Source: WFZT01 sp964571845 (GTDB lineage: Bacteria; Hydrothermota; Hydrothermia; B15-G9; WFZT01). Taken from it: 16,874 bases of DNA. Below, in pieces: positions 1 to 7,021 of this stretch. Position 1 is the first letter of the stretch, and every line of letters begins with the position of its first letter. The position numbers and the translations under genes were made by a program. The notes under the pieces were generated by a model. The model was not told where the DNA came from and searched no databases. It worked only from the letters and a program-made list of their open reading frames with translations. The stretch covers positions 1 through 16,874 of the forward strand of contig CAZNDM010000034.1 in NCBI GenBank assembly GCA_964571845.1, given 5' to 3'.

Positions 1-1055
1 CCGATACCGCTTCAGGCTTTCTCTCATTTGTAGGAGGTGGATCCTCCAATACCGCTTCAGGCTATAAGTCATTTGTAGGAAGTGGGAAAGACAACACCGC
101 TTCAGGCTTTCAATCATTTGTAGGAGGTGGATACTCCAACACCGCTTCAGGCGATTACTCATTTATAGGAGGTGGATACGCCGATACCGCTTCAGGCGAT
201 TACTCATTTGTAGGAGGTGGATACAACAATATTGCCTCTGGATATGCATCACTGGTAACGGGTGGACGCGCCAACACTGCTTCAGGCTTTAAGTCATTTG
301 TAGGAGGTGGACACTCCAACACCGCTTCAGGCGATTACTCATTTGTAGGAGGTGGATCTTCCAACACCGCTTCAGGCGATTACTCATTTGCAGGAGGTGG
401 ATACAACAATATTGCCTCTGGATATGCATCACTGGTAACGGGTGGACACGACAACAGTGCGGACAGCAACGATGCTGTCGTAGCCGGCGGTTACACAAAC
501 TCAGCAGTTGGAAAATTCTCCAGCATTATCGGCGGTGGATACAATACAGCCTCAGGGCAGTATTCGTTCATTGGCGGTGGCTATCACAATACTGCTTCTG
601 GAAACTACTCGTATGCCTTCGGTTATTATGCCAATACAAACAGCTATGACAGTACAGCAGTCTTTTATTGGGGAAGTAATAAAGGCCATTTCTTCATAGG
701 ATCAAATGCCATATCCACCATCCACCGACTGTATGTAAACGGCTCTATCTATTCCTCCAAAGGGATGTTTACAGCACCACCAGCGGGTAAAACCTCCAAT
801 ATCAATGCTCCCGTATCTGAAATTATGCAAATTCATGGTGTTACCTACAGTAAGAACGGGGAAATATTAACCGGTATCCCTGCAGAAGAGCTCGAAAAAG
901 TCCTGCCATCGGCAGTCCAGCGTGCACCTGATGGCCACATAGAGGGTGTTAATTACGAACAACTTATTCCTTTGCTACTCGAGGTAATAAAACAACAGCA
1001 GGAGCGTATCGAGAAGCTCGAGAAAAAGGTGGCTGATCTCGAAAAACAGAGGTGA
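1..1055 (+). CDS. Secreted adhesin-like beta-roll repeat protein with endosialidase-chaperone-like C-terminal tail (5' partial)
   Basis: The reading frame is open from the left edge (first full codon at base 3) to a TGA at 1053-1055, so the start and any signal peptide lie outside. About 210 residues are fourteen 15-residue repeats of the type TASGDYSFVGGGYSN, which resemble the beta-roll head repeats of trimeric YadA-type adhesins and tail-fibre proteins. The sequence then passes through a short Tyr/Asn-rich region into a tail (roughly 765-1055) with GIPAEELEKVLPSAV, GVNYEQLIPLLLEVIK and a Glu/Lys heptad coiled coil. These match the second half of the intramolecular chaperone (Peptidase_S74) domain, which trimerises fibres. 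The usual S-D-xx-L-K-xx-I signature at the start of that domain is not visible. I infer a trimeric surface fibre; the ligand is unknown. The next gene starts 4 bases after the stop, so the two are probably co-transcribed. Confidence 0.85.
   Translation, partial: DTASGFLSFVGGGSSNTASGYKSFVGSGKDNTASGFQSFVGGGYSNTASGDYSFIGGGYADTASGDYSFVGGGYNNIASGYASLVTGGRANTASGFKSFVGGGHSNTASGDYSFVGGGSSNTASGDYSFAGGGYNNIASGYASLVTGGHDNSADSNDAVVAGGYTNSAVGKFSSIIGGGYNTASGQYSFIGGGYHNTASGNYSYAFGYYANTNSYDSTAVFYWGSNKGHFFIGSNAISTIHRLYVNGSIYSSKGMFTAPPAGKTSNINAPVSEIMQIHGVTYSKNGEILTGIPAEELEKVLPSAVQRAPDGHIEGVNYEQLIPLLLEVIKQQQERIEKLEKKVADLEKQR
9..638 (+). repeat. Fourteen tandem 45-bp coding repeats
   Basis: The GCxTCxGG core (Ala-Ser-Gly) recurs at 9, 54, 99, 144, 189, 234, 279, 324, 369, 414, 459, 504, 549 and 594, exactly every 45 bases with no slip. 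Units up to about 450 are nearly identical in DNA, while the last four have diverged. A 180-bp higher-order copy is also present: 121-270 and 301-450 differ at only 9 of 150 positions, which suggests recent four-unit duplication. Units ending LVTGG occur once in each 180-bp copy. Confidence 0.95.
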
Positions 1056-1059
1056 GAGA

Positions 1060-1578
1060 ATGAGGCGAGTAATCTTTTTGTTCGTTCCACTTTTTCTGTT
1101 TTCACAAACTGGGTATGTGTTAAAAACCGGGACTTTTTCACACGGAGGCGGTTTTTCGTATTCAACATCATACAGAATTAAAGGAGTCGCAGGTATAACG
1201 GCAAACGGTACGAGCAGAAGTCATGATTACACTATTCAGAGTGGATTACCTTATCTTTCTATCATTATTGGAGTGGACGAGGGTACTGTGCCCACCATAC
1301 CAGAAGTTTTCCACTTTTTCCCGCTTACTCCAAACCCCATGACTGATAGAGCAATGATCAGTTTTACCTTACCGGAGAAAAGTCTGGTAAAAATCAGTAT
1401 CTATGACATTAGCGGAAGGGAGATCTGGAAGGTAGAAAAGGTATATTCTGCTGGTGAAAACAGAATATACTGGTACGGGAAGGATAGGAGAGGCGGTTCC
1501 GTTGGTAATGGAGTGTACATCCTCAGATTCGAAGGATTGGGGCATGTGATAAAGAAGAAGATTTTGCTGGTAAGATAA
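1060..1578 (+). CDS. Small secreted protein with type IX sorting-like C-terminal domain
   Basis: This 172-residue protein has an N-terminal signal peptide (MRRVIFLFVPLFLFS). It then has a short segment with an SYRIKGVAGITANG...SHDYTIQSG pattern that recurs in secreted proteins of FCB-type bacteria. From about residue 85 it carries a C-terminal beta-sandwich: LTPNPMTDRAMISFTLP, VKISIYDISGREIW, GNGVYILRF and a final basic KKKILLVR. That is the layout of type A Por/type IX secretion sorting domains (or the related FlgD-like Ig fold), so I infer export through the outer membrane or surface anchoring. The ATG is preceded by AGAGGTGAGA, which overlaps the stop of the upstream fibre gene. A two-gene unit is likely, and this protein may anchor or accompany the fibre. 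No enzymatic motif is visible. Confidence 0.8.
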   Translation: MRRVIFLFVPLFLFSQTGYVLKTGTFSHGGGFSYSTSYRIKGVAGITANGTSRSHDYTIQSGLPYLSIIIGVDEGTVPTIPEVFHFFPLTPNPMTDRAMISFTLPEKSLVKISIYDISGREIWKVEKVYSAGENRIYWYGKDRRGGSVGNGVYILRFEGLGHVIKKKILLVR

Positions 1579-1588
1579 AATTGTAATG

Positions 1589-1617
1589 GGGCAGGGATCA
1601 AACATCCCTGCCCTTTT
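1589..1617. terminator. Convergent intrinsic terminator
   Basis: A perfect 10-bp stem, GGGCAGGGAT (1589-1598) with ATCCCTGCCC (1604-1613), has a CAAAC loop and is followed by TTTT on the plus strand, 10 bases after the stop at 1578. The minus-strand deacetylase ends at 1616 inside the same element, with an AATTTTAT stretch beyond it on that strand. One hairpin therefore probably serves both genes, better in the plus direction. Confidence 0.85.
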
Positions 1618-2449
1618 AGCATTCTTTTCTAAACATTCCAAAAAGAGAGTTTTTCAATAGCGGAGAGAGATCTGCTGTGCGTGAGATGAGGTACTCTTTT
1701 GTACTCTCGAGCCAGCTTATAACGGGGATATGCTCAATCTTTGCCCTGATTGAAAAGTCTATGGCATAGACACCTCTTCGGCGGATCGCCATATTTTCAT
1801 AGCCCTTAAACTTTTTGCCCTTGTGGGTGCCAAAGCCTATTCTATATCCGACATTTTTGGCAGCTTCCAGGACCCTCTTTGAATATCGCCCATAAGGGTA
1901 TGCAATCGAAAAGACCTCTTCGCCCAGGATTTGCTCAAGAATTTTTTTTGACCGTGATAACTCCTCTTTGAGCTCGTTGTCGCTCAATCTTGTAAGGTCT
2001 CTGTGGGTATGGGTATGAGATCCTATGATCCAGCCGTCCTTTGCAAGCATCTTGAGCTCTTCGGCATTAAGATGGCGGAATTTAACCCCAAAGTTAATAT
2101 CCCAGGAATTCTCTTTACCGATAAAATTTGTAATGACAAAGACGGCTCCGATATAGCCAGATTTTTTCAAAATTGGGTAAGCATTTTTAAATATACAGCT
2201 ATATGCGTCATCAAATGTAAAGAGCACGCCATTCTCTGGCAGGGCACTCTTTTTAAGATCGTTCTTTTTTAGTGAAGGGATACGGAGTTTTTTGAGAAGA
2301 TTGACATGGTTTCTGAAGATTGAAGGGTGAACCCATGTGCCGCCTATTTCTATCCGGGAGGTTACCTTATGGTACTGGAGAAATATCGGCATGAATCTAA
2401 GTATATTATTCAGTAGAGAAATTTTACAGCCGTGTTTCTGAAAGGTCAC
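1616..2449 (-). CDS. Polysaccharide deacetylase family protein (NodB homology domain)
   Basis: The protein is 277 residues and most likely a carbohydrate esterase 4 type enzyme that removes N- or O-acetyl groups from a cell-surface or exported polysaccharide. Family motifs are visible in order: FLQYHKV near residues 23-29, TFDDAY at 78-83 (catalytic Asp80 and metal-binding Asp81), SHTHTH at 144-149 (metal His145 and His149) and AYPYGRY at 183-189 (substrate-groove motif). No clear signal peptide is present; many members of this group with an N-terminal YHxV are linked to cell-envelope glycan pathways. The start is uncertain. GTG at 2449 is the first possible start after an in-frame TGA, but ATG at 2392 (residue 20), just before the conserved PIFLQYHKV, fits family N-termini equally well. 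Neither has a Shine-Dalgarno sequence. The gene has its own divergent promoter at 2502-2530. Confidence 0.88.
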   Translation of the reverse strand: MTFQKHGCKISLLNNILRFMPIFLQYHKVTSRIEIGGTWVHPSIFRNHVNLLKKLRIPSLKKNDLKKSALPENGVLFTFDDAYSCIFKNAYPILKKSGYIGAVFVITNFIGKENSWDINFGVKFRHLNAEELKMLAKDGWIIGSHTHTHRDLTRLSDNELKEELSRSKKILEQILGEEVFSIAYPYGRYSKRVLEAAKNVGYRIGFGTHKGKKFKGYENMAIRRRGVYAIDFSIRAKIEHIPVISWLESTKEYLISRTADLSPLLKNSLFGMFRKEC

Positions 2450-2493
2450 TGGATGAAAGAATCATGCCGGTCCGGTTGCAGCAAGGGTATAGT

Positions 2494-2522
2494 TTGACCG
2501 AATTATCCCGTAGGTGGATAAT
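2494..2522 (+). promoter_or_regulatory. Sigma70-like promoter for the 1129-residue secreted protein gene
   Basis: TTGACC (2494-2499), a 17-base spacer and GATAAT (2517-2522) form a near-consensus promoter. A start of transcription about 7 bases on would fall near 2529, at the first bases of the AAGGAGGTG ribosome site (2529-2537). The leader would be only about 13 bases. Confidence 0.65.
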
Positions 2523-2523
2523 T
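2501..2523. promoter_or_regulatory. Inverted repeat joining the two -10 boxes
   Basis: AATTATCC (2501-2508) and GGATAATT (2516-2523) are perfect 8-bp arms around CGTAGGT. Each arm contains the -10 box of one of the two opposed promoters. It can be read as a symmetric bidirectional promoter or as an operator for a dimeric regulator. Confidence 0.6.
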
Positions 2524-2530
2524 TAAGCAA
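2502..2530 (-). promoter_or_regulatory. Divergent sigma70-like promoter for the deacetylase
   Basis: Read on the minus strand, TTGCTT (2530-2525), a 17-base spacer and GATAAT (2507-2502) form a promoter that overlaps the plus-strand one face to face. It predicts a start near 2495 and a leader of about 46 bases before the GTG at 2449. Confidence 0.5.
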
Positions 2531-2541
2531 GGAGGTGCGTT

Positions 2542-5500
2542 ATGAGAAAGTTAACATTGATAGCTGCCGTATTCCTGGCAGGATGGCTGAGGGCTCACCC
2601 AATTGTAGTGGACGGAGATCCGTCTGATTGGGTAGGTGTGGGGGCGGACACAGCGGTCGTTGACTCAGGAGAGTGGATTGTGAGCGACCCTGTGTCAGAT
2701 GACCTGGGGGACAATGGTGATGCGCCGGGAGCGCCAGATAATCCGGACCCTTATACCTATCCTACAGGGCTATCCAATGGAACCGCTGATATTCATGAGG
2801 TGAGGTTTACTCTTGCTATCTCTCCTGATACGATGCCTTCATTTTTCTACGGACTGGTGAGAATTAACACGCTCAATCAAAATACGATTGTTACAATACT
2901 GCTCGATGTTGATACTGTGTTTGGATCCAATTTCACATTAGATTCTTCTGATGTGGCGACAGAGAGAGCCTGGGATCTTGCGGTTGTACTGCATGACAAC
3001 GATATAAACCTCTATGATTTCATGGGAAATCCGATAAATGCCTCTCAAACAGCAGTTTTCAACTACAGCGAAGGAGTTATTGAGTTTGGACTCTCTGTAG
3101 AAGACCTTCCTGAACCCTCTGGGATGATGATATGGGCAGGGATTTATGCAGGAGTTACATTTGGTAATGGTGAATACGCAGAGGTTGATTCACTTGCGTC
3201 TTCAACCAACGGTGGAGGCGGAATGAATGCCACAGCCGACCCTGACGCCTACGATGTGGTGGCTCCAGATGACGCTTCGCAGACAGCGTTTCTTTCATCA
3301 TATACATCCTCTTCGCCTGCCATTATGCCGTCGTCCCTGTTTTATCCTATAAATCTCGTTGAGTTGATGGATTTCATCCCATTAGAAATTGAAGAAATAC
3401 AGGGACACACTTCCTCATCACCGTACGAGGGCGTAAAGGTTCTCACATGGGGAATCGTTTCAGGTGTTTATAGCCGTGGTTTCTTTTTGCAGGATGTTGA
3501 CAGTCTGGGTTATCCCTACCCGTGGAGCGGTATATATGTTTACACAGGTTCAACTCCCACGGTTTCGAGAGGTTATGTTATCTCGATTGTCGCAGAGGTT
3601 GACGAATATTATGGGCTGACAGAGTTGAAAAACATCGACACGATAATCGTCGTTGATTCAAACAACTATGTTCAGCCGGTGTATGTGCCAACCGGTGATG
3701 TAGCGGACGAACAGTGGGAAGGTGTATTCGTTGCTGTGGACAGTGCTGTTTGTGTGGATCCTGACCTCGGATACGGAGAATGGCTGGTTGATGACGGTTC
3801 CGGACCTGTCAGAATTGACGACATGGGCTATGCCTATAGTCCAGACTCAGGTCATGTTTACAGGATAATCGGACCTGTTTACTACAGTTACGGCAACTTT
3901 AAAATTGAGCCGAGAGACTCGGCAGATGTGATTGACCTCACTCAGGGCCCGCCCAATGTTCCCGTAGTAAAAATCAACGAAATTTACTATGATTCACCTG
4001 GTGCTGATCATGGGACATTCACCGAGCTTATAGGAGCACCCGGAACTTCACTTGATAATGTTCACCTGATCGGTATAAATGGGAGTAACGGCCAGATTTA
4101 TGCTGACATCGATCTCTCCGGTTTTTACATCGATTCATCAGGCTACTTTGTGGTGGCACAGGATACATCGGTTATGTTTGCCAATTACATCGATCCAGAT
4201 GTTAACTGGCAGAATGGACCTGACAATGTTCTGCTTGTTTTCATAACGGGTTCAGATACGATTTTGATGGATGCTGTGGGTTACGGATCTGAGGATACCA
4301 CGACATGGCACTTTTTCGGTGAAACACTGCCGACAATTGATGTCCGTTCAGGATACTCTATTGCAAGAATACCTGACGGATTAGATTCTGACAGTAATGT
4401 CGTCGATTTTACACAGTTGCCGCCAACGCCGGGAGAGTACAATGGGGTACTCCTCTTCTCAGATGACTTTGAGACCGGTGCAACCAGCTGGTCAGGCGAT
4501 TGGGGAGTTACCCAGGCGACGAGCCATCTCGGCAATTACTCTTTTTCTGAGAGTCCAAATGGAAATTACCCGAACAACGCCAATCTCATTGCAAATCTCA
4601 ATGTCTCTTTTGATCTGACCAACTTCTTTGGAGCCTATCTCCAGTTTTATCACGCATACTGGATTGAACAGGGATTTGACTTTGGTCATGTGGAAGTCTC
4701 GACTGACGGCGGCAATACCTGGACAGAGGTGGCAAGTTATACAGGTAATTTGACTCACTGGGAGTTTGAAAGTATTGATCTGAGTGCGTTCTGTGGTATG
4801 AGTGATGTGAGGATCAGGTTCAGACTGACCTCTGATGGAGCAGTTACAGAAGATGGATGGTATATTGACGATTTGAAGGTTGTAAGCAGCATGGTTGATC
4901 TCTCCCCGCCTCTCATCGTTTACGATCCACTGGCTGATACTATAAGTGTTCTGGATACCCTGTTTGTTCAGGTTGATTACTTTGACCCATCTGGAATTAT
5001 GGCAGACACTCTGTATTACTCAATTGACGGAGTGGAAGGCTACACACTCTCAGATTCTGCTATAGGTAGCACTTATTACTATTCAATAACAGGATTGACA
5101 CCCGGTGCTTTCTTCGAGTATCAATTCAGGGTTGTTGATTTCCACGGTAATGAAAATATTTCTCAGTGGTATCAGCATATTGCAGGTAGAATTCTCTACA
5201 GGGATGATGGCGAGCCCGGTTACATAACATTACCCGATCCGGGAGACTCTCTGGCAGTGAGATTTGATAACATTCCAGCTGACAGTATCTGGGTTACTAC
5301 ACTCCTTTACAACTTCTACATGGATCCCAATCACGATATAGACACAGTAACAGTGCATGTCTGGGATTCTAATGCGGTCGATCTCATACCGCCGAGGGAA
5401 GTATATCCTGTTAACACACTGGACAACCCATTTGCGTGGACGGCGGTGGACATCAGAAACGAGAATCTATATGTCCCGGGTGGAATGCCGTTCTATGTGG

Positions 5501-5931
5501 GAGTTGTGTATAGAGATAGTATTCCTGCCATTCTGATTGACAGTCCCGGAAGCTTCAACAGTTCGTACAGGTACACCAACGGTGCGTTCAACCTGCTCGG
5601 AATAGATATTTTCATCAGGGCAATTGTGGGTGTCTATGGCACAGGAGTCTCTGAATCCAATTTGAGCTATCCATTCAGATTGATGCAGAATTCACCGAAT
5701 CCGGTAAAAGATAGGACGAGGATAACATTTTCCATTCCGGTTTCCGGTCATGTTGAGCTTGTTCTGTACGACATAAGTGGAAGGAAGATAAAGACATTAC
5801 TGAGCGGGGATCTGGAAAAGGGATTGCATACAGTTGATGTGAGTACAGCGGGATTGAGGAACGGGATTTACTTCTACACGCTGAGGGCGAACGGTAAGGT
5901 TGAGACGAGGAAGATGATGATATTGAAGTAA
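2542..5931 (+). CDS. Large secreted multidomain protein (DOMON-like, YhcR-type OB fold, lamin-tail, jelly-roll, Fn3-like, type IX sorting tail)
   Basis: The 1129-residue protein begins with a signal peptide (MRKLTLIAAVFLAGWLRA). Residues 20-260 have a VVDGDPSDW start and a DPxxDDxG...YTYPT stretch, as in the glucodextranase C-terminal DOMON-like domain. Residues 298-464 (VKVLTWGIVSGVYSRGFFLQD ... WSGIYVYTG ... YYGLTEL) look like the YhcR OB fold found in extracellular nucleases. Residues 475-632 (VVKINEIYYD ... FTEL) look like a lamin-tail domain. Residues 637-783 form a jelly-roll ending GWYIDDLKVVS, as in M6 protease-associated/MAM-like modules. Residues 786-875 resemble fibronectin type III. 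Residues 883-1032 are a sandwich I do not recognise. Residues 1043-1129 are a type IX sorting tail (LMQNSPNPVKDRTRITFSIP, LVLYDISGRKI, NGIYFYTLRANG). No catalytic domain is visible, so it is probably a surface binding or scaffold protein. The ATG has AAGGAGGTG 6 bases upstream. Domain names are by pattern recognition; the secreted sorting-tail architecture is firm. Confidence 0.85.
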   Translation: MRKLTLIAAVFLAGWLRAHPIVVDGDPSDWVGVGADTAVVDSGEWIVSDPVSDDLGDNGDAPGAPDNPDPYTYPTGLSNGTADIHEVRFTLAISPDTMPSFFYGLVRINTLNQNTIVTILLDVDTVFGSNFTLDSSDVATERAWDLAVVLHDNDINLYDFMGNPINASQTAVFNYSEGVIEFGLSVEDLPEPSGMMIWAGIYAGVTFGNGEYAEVDSLASSTNGGGGMNATADPDAYDVVAPDDASQTAFLSSYTSSSPAIMPSSLFYPINLVELMDFIPLEIEEIQGHTSSSPYEGVKVLTWGIVSGVYSRGFFLQDVDSLGYPYPWSGIYVYTGSTPTVSRGYVISIVAEVDEYYGLTELKNIDTIIVVDSNNYVQPVYVPTGDVADEQWEGVFVAVDSAVCVDPDLGYGEWLVDDGSGPVRIDDMGYAYSPDSGHVYRIIGPVYYSYGNFKIEPRDSADVIDLTQGPPNVPVVKINEIYYDSPGADHGTFTELIGAPGTSLDNVHLIGINGSNGQIYADIDLSGFYIDSSGYFVVAQDTSVMFANYIDPDVNWQNGPDNVLLVFITGSDTILMDAVGYGSEDTTTWHFFGETLPTIDVRSGYSIARIPDGLDSDSNVVDFTQLPPTPGEYNGVLLFSDDFETGATSWSGDWGVTQATSHLGNYSFSESPNGNYPNNANLIANLNVSFDLTNFFGAYLQFYHAYWIEQGFDFGHVEVSTDGGNTWTEVASYTGNLTHWEFESIDLSAFCGMSDVRIRFRLTSDGAVTEDGWYIDDLKVVSSMVDLSPPLIVYDPLADTISVLDTLFVQVDYFDPSGIMADTLYYSIDGVEGYTLSDSAIGSTYYYSITGLTPGAFFEYQFRVVDFHGNENISQWYQHIAGRILYRDDGEPGYITLPDPGDSLAVRFDNIPADSIWVTTLLYNFYMDPNHDIDTVTVHVWDSNAVDLIPPREVYPVNTLDNPFAWTAVDIRNENLYVPGGMPFYVGVVYRDSIPAILIDSPGSFNSSYRYTNGAFNLLGIDIFIRAIVGVYGTGVSESNLSYPFRLMQNSPNPVKDRTRITFSIPVSGHVELVLYDISGRKIKTLLSGDLEKGLHTVDVSTAGLRNGIYFYTLRANGKVETRKMMILK

Positions 5932-5938
5932 ATATTCA

Positions 5939-5974
5939 GGGGGGCGCCGCCCGAAGGGCGGCGCCCCCCTTTTT
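5939..5974 (+). terminator. Strong intrinsic terminator after the large secreted protein
   Basis: A perfect 14-bp stem, GGGGGGCGCCGCCC (5939-5952) and GGGCGGCGCCCCCC (5956-5969), has a GAA loop and is followed by TTTTT. It begins 7 bases after the stop at 5931. It also lies immediately in front of the next reading frame (ATG at 5979), so read-through from the upstream promoter should be poor. Confidence 0.92.
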
Positions 5975-5978
5975 ATTT

Positions 5979-6995
5979 ATGCTCCCTGTAATCCTCTCCT
6001 TTTTCTTTCACTCACCCAAAGCCGTCTGGTACGCAGAAGCCCTCAAAGACATTCAGTGTAAATACAAACTCATAAAGATCGCCGTTGTCTGGAGCGAAAA
6101 ATGGGAAAATCCTGACGGAACATGGTCTGATCTGCGGGTCAATTCGTCTCCAGAAGCCCTCGATGCGTTCAGAAACGGTATCTCAAGCCCCTATTTCCTG
6201 AGTACTGCCCCGAATATTCATAAACCAGACTGGAAAGGTTGCGTCGTGGGTGCCTTTGTAAATGCCGGAGATACTGAAGATTCTATCGATCTTTTAGCAA
6301 TTCACAGGTTTGAGATCCTTACGGGTAAAAAGGTAGGTGTCGTACCCGTATCATTTTTCTGGGGATCCCAAAAATTCCCTATTTCAGCCGTCAGAAGGTT
6401 GGTCGCTGATGGAAAGATTCCGATGATAAGGCTCATGCCGTGGGGACCGCCTTATGAACTGGAAAAGGAACAGGCTCAGTACTCGCTCAAAAGAATCGCC
6501 GATGGAAATTTTGATGAGCTCTTATTGAATATTGCGAGAATGTTAAGGGATGTGAAGGTTCCGTTTTTCATAACTTTTGGGGTCGAGCCCAACGGCAACT
6601 GGTTTCCATGGAGCGGAATTTTCAACGGTGGTGGTAAAAGAGATTCCACCGGACACCTGCCTGAGGGACCTGAGAGGTATGTTAAAGCCTTCAGACATGT
6701 TGTTGAGGTTTTTAGAAAAGCGGGGACAAAAAATGCGATCTGGTATTTTCAAATTAATTCGGAGTCAGTTCCTGATAAGGAATGGAACAGTGCCTGGAAC
6801 TATTATCCGGGTGACGATTATGTTGACTGGATCGGATTCAGTGTTTACGGTGCCCAGTATGCAGATGAGGAGTGGAGGAGTTTTGATGAGGTTTTTGATA
6901 GGATTTACCTTTACATGACGAGGAGGTTTCCTGAAAAGCCATTTATGATTTGTGAATGGGGTGTGAGGGAGACTCCTTCCGGATCCCGGAAATGA
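5979..6995 (+). CDS. GH26-type beta-mannanase-like protein with circularly permuted domain order
   Basis: Most of the 338-residue frame (about 85-338) follows a GH26/ManB-type TIM barrel from its first strand: GCVVGAFVN near 87, GKIPMIRLMPWG, FGVEPNGNWFPWSG with the expected acid/base Glu203, NAIWYFQIN, YYPGDDYVDWIGFSVYG and KPFMICEWG with the expected nucleophile Glu326. It then stops 12 residues later, before the last helix and strand. That missing piece is at the front: residues 15-75 (AVWYAEALKDI, IKIAVVWSEKWEN, SSPEALDAFR, SPYFL) match the usual C-terminal end of these enzymes. Joining residue 334 (SGSRK) to residue 15 (AVWYAEAL) restores the normal order. The ATG has no Shine-Dalgarno sequence, sits 5 bases after a terminator and starts a short hydrophobic stretch without basic residues. 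It may be a permuted enzyme, the remnant of a tandem GH26 array, or unexpressed. The family call is fairly sure; activity is not. Confidence 0.7.
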   Translation: MLPVILSFFFHSPKAVWYAEALKDIQCKYKLIKIAVVWSEKWENPDGTWSDLRVNSSPEALDAFRNGISSPYFLSTAPNIHKPDWKGCVVGAFVNAGDTEDSIDLLAIHRFEILTGKKVGVVPVSFFWGSQKFPISAVRRLVADGKIPMIRLMPWGPPYELEKEQAQYSLKRIADGNFDELLLNIARMLRDVKVPFFITFGVEPNGNWFPWSGIFNGGGKRDSTGHLPEGPERYVKAFRHVVEVFRKAGTKNAIWYFQINSESVPDKEWNSAWNYYPGDDYVDWIGFSVYGAQYADEEWRSFDEVFDRIYLYMTRRFPEKPFMICEWGVRETPSGSRK

Positions 6996-7014
6996 TCCCG
7001 TAATCCGGAAGGAG
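6973..7014. repeat. 12-bp inverted repeat at the end of the GH26-like gene
   Basis: CTCCTTCCGGAT (6973-6984) and ATCCGGAAGGAG (7003-7014) are perfect arms around an 18-base loop that contains the TGA stop (6993-6995). No T-run follows on either strand, so it is a poor intrinsic terminator. Even so, it lies between two convergent genes (stops at 6995 and 7022) and may still end transcripts or protect 3' ends. The left arm is coding. Confidence 0.75.
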
Positions 7015-7021
7015 CTGGAGT

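Noticed and set aside
9..638. Regular 45-bp repeats as a possible CRISPR array
   Set aside because: The whole unit repeats with no unique spacers, the period is a multiple of three, and the frame is open throughout with a beta-roll protein pattern.
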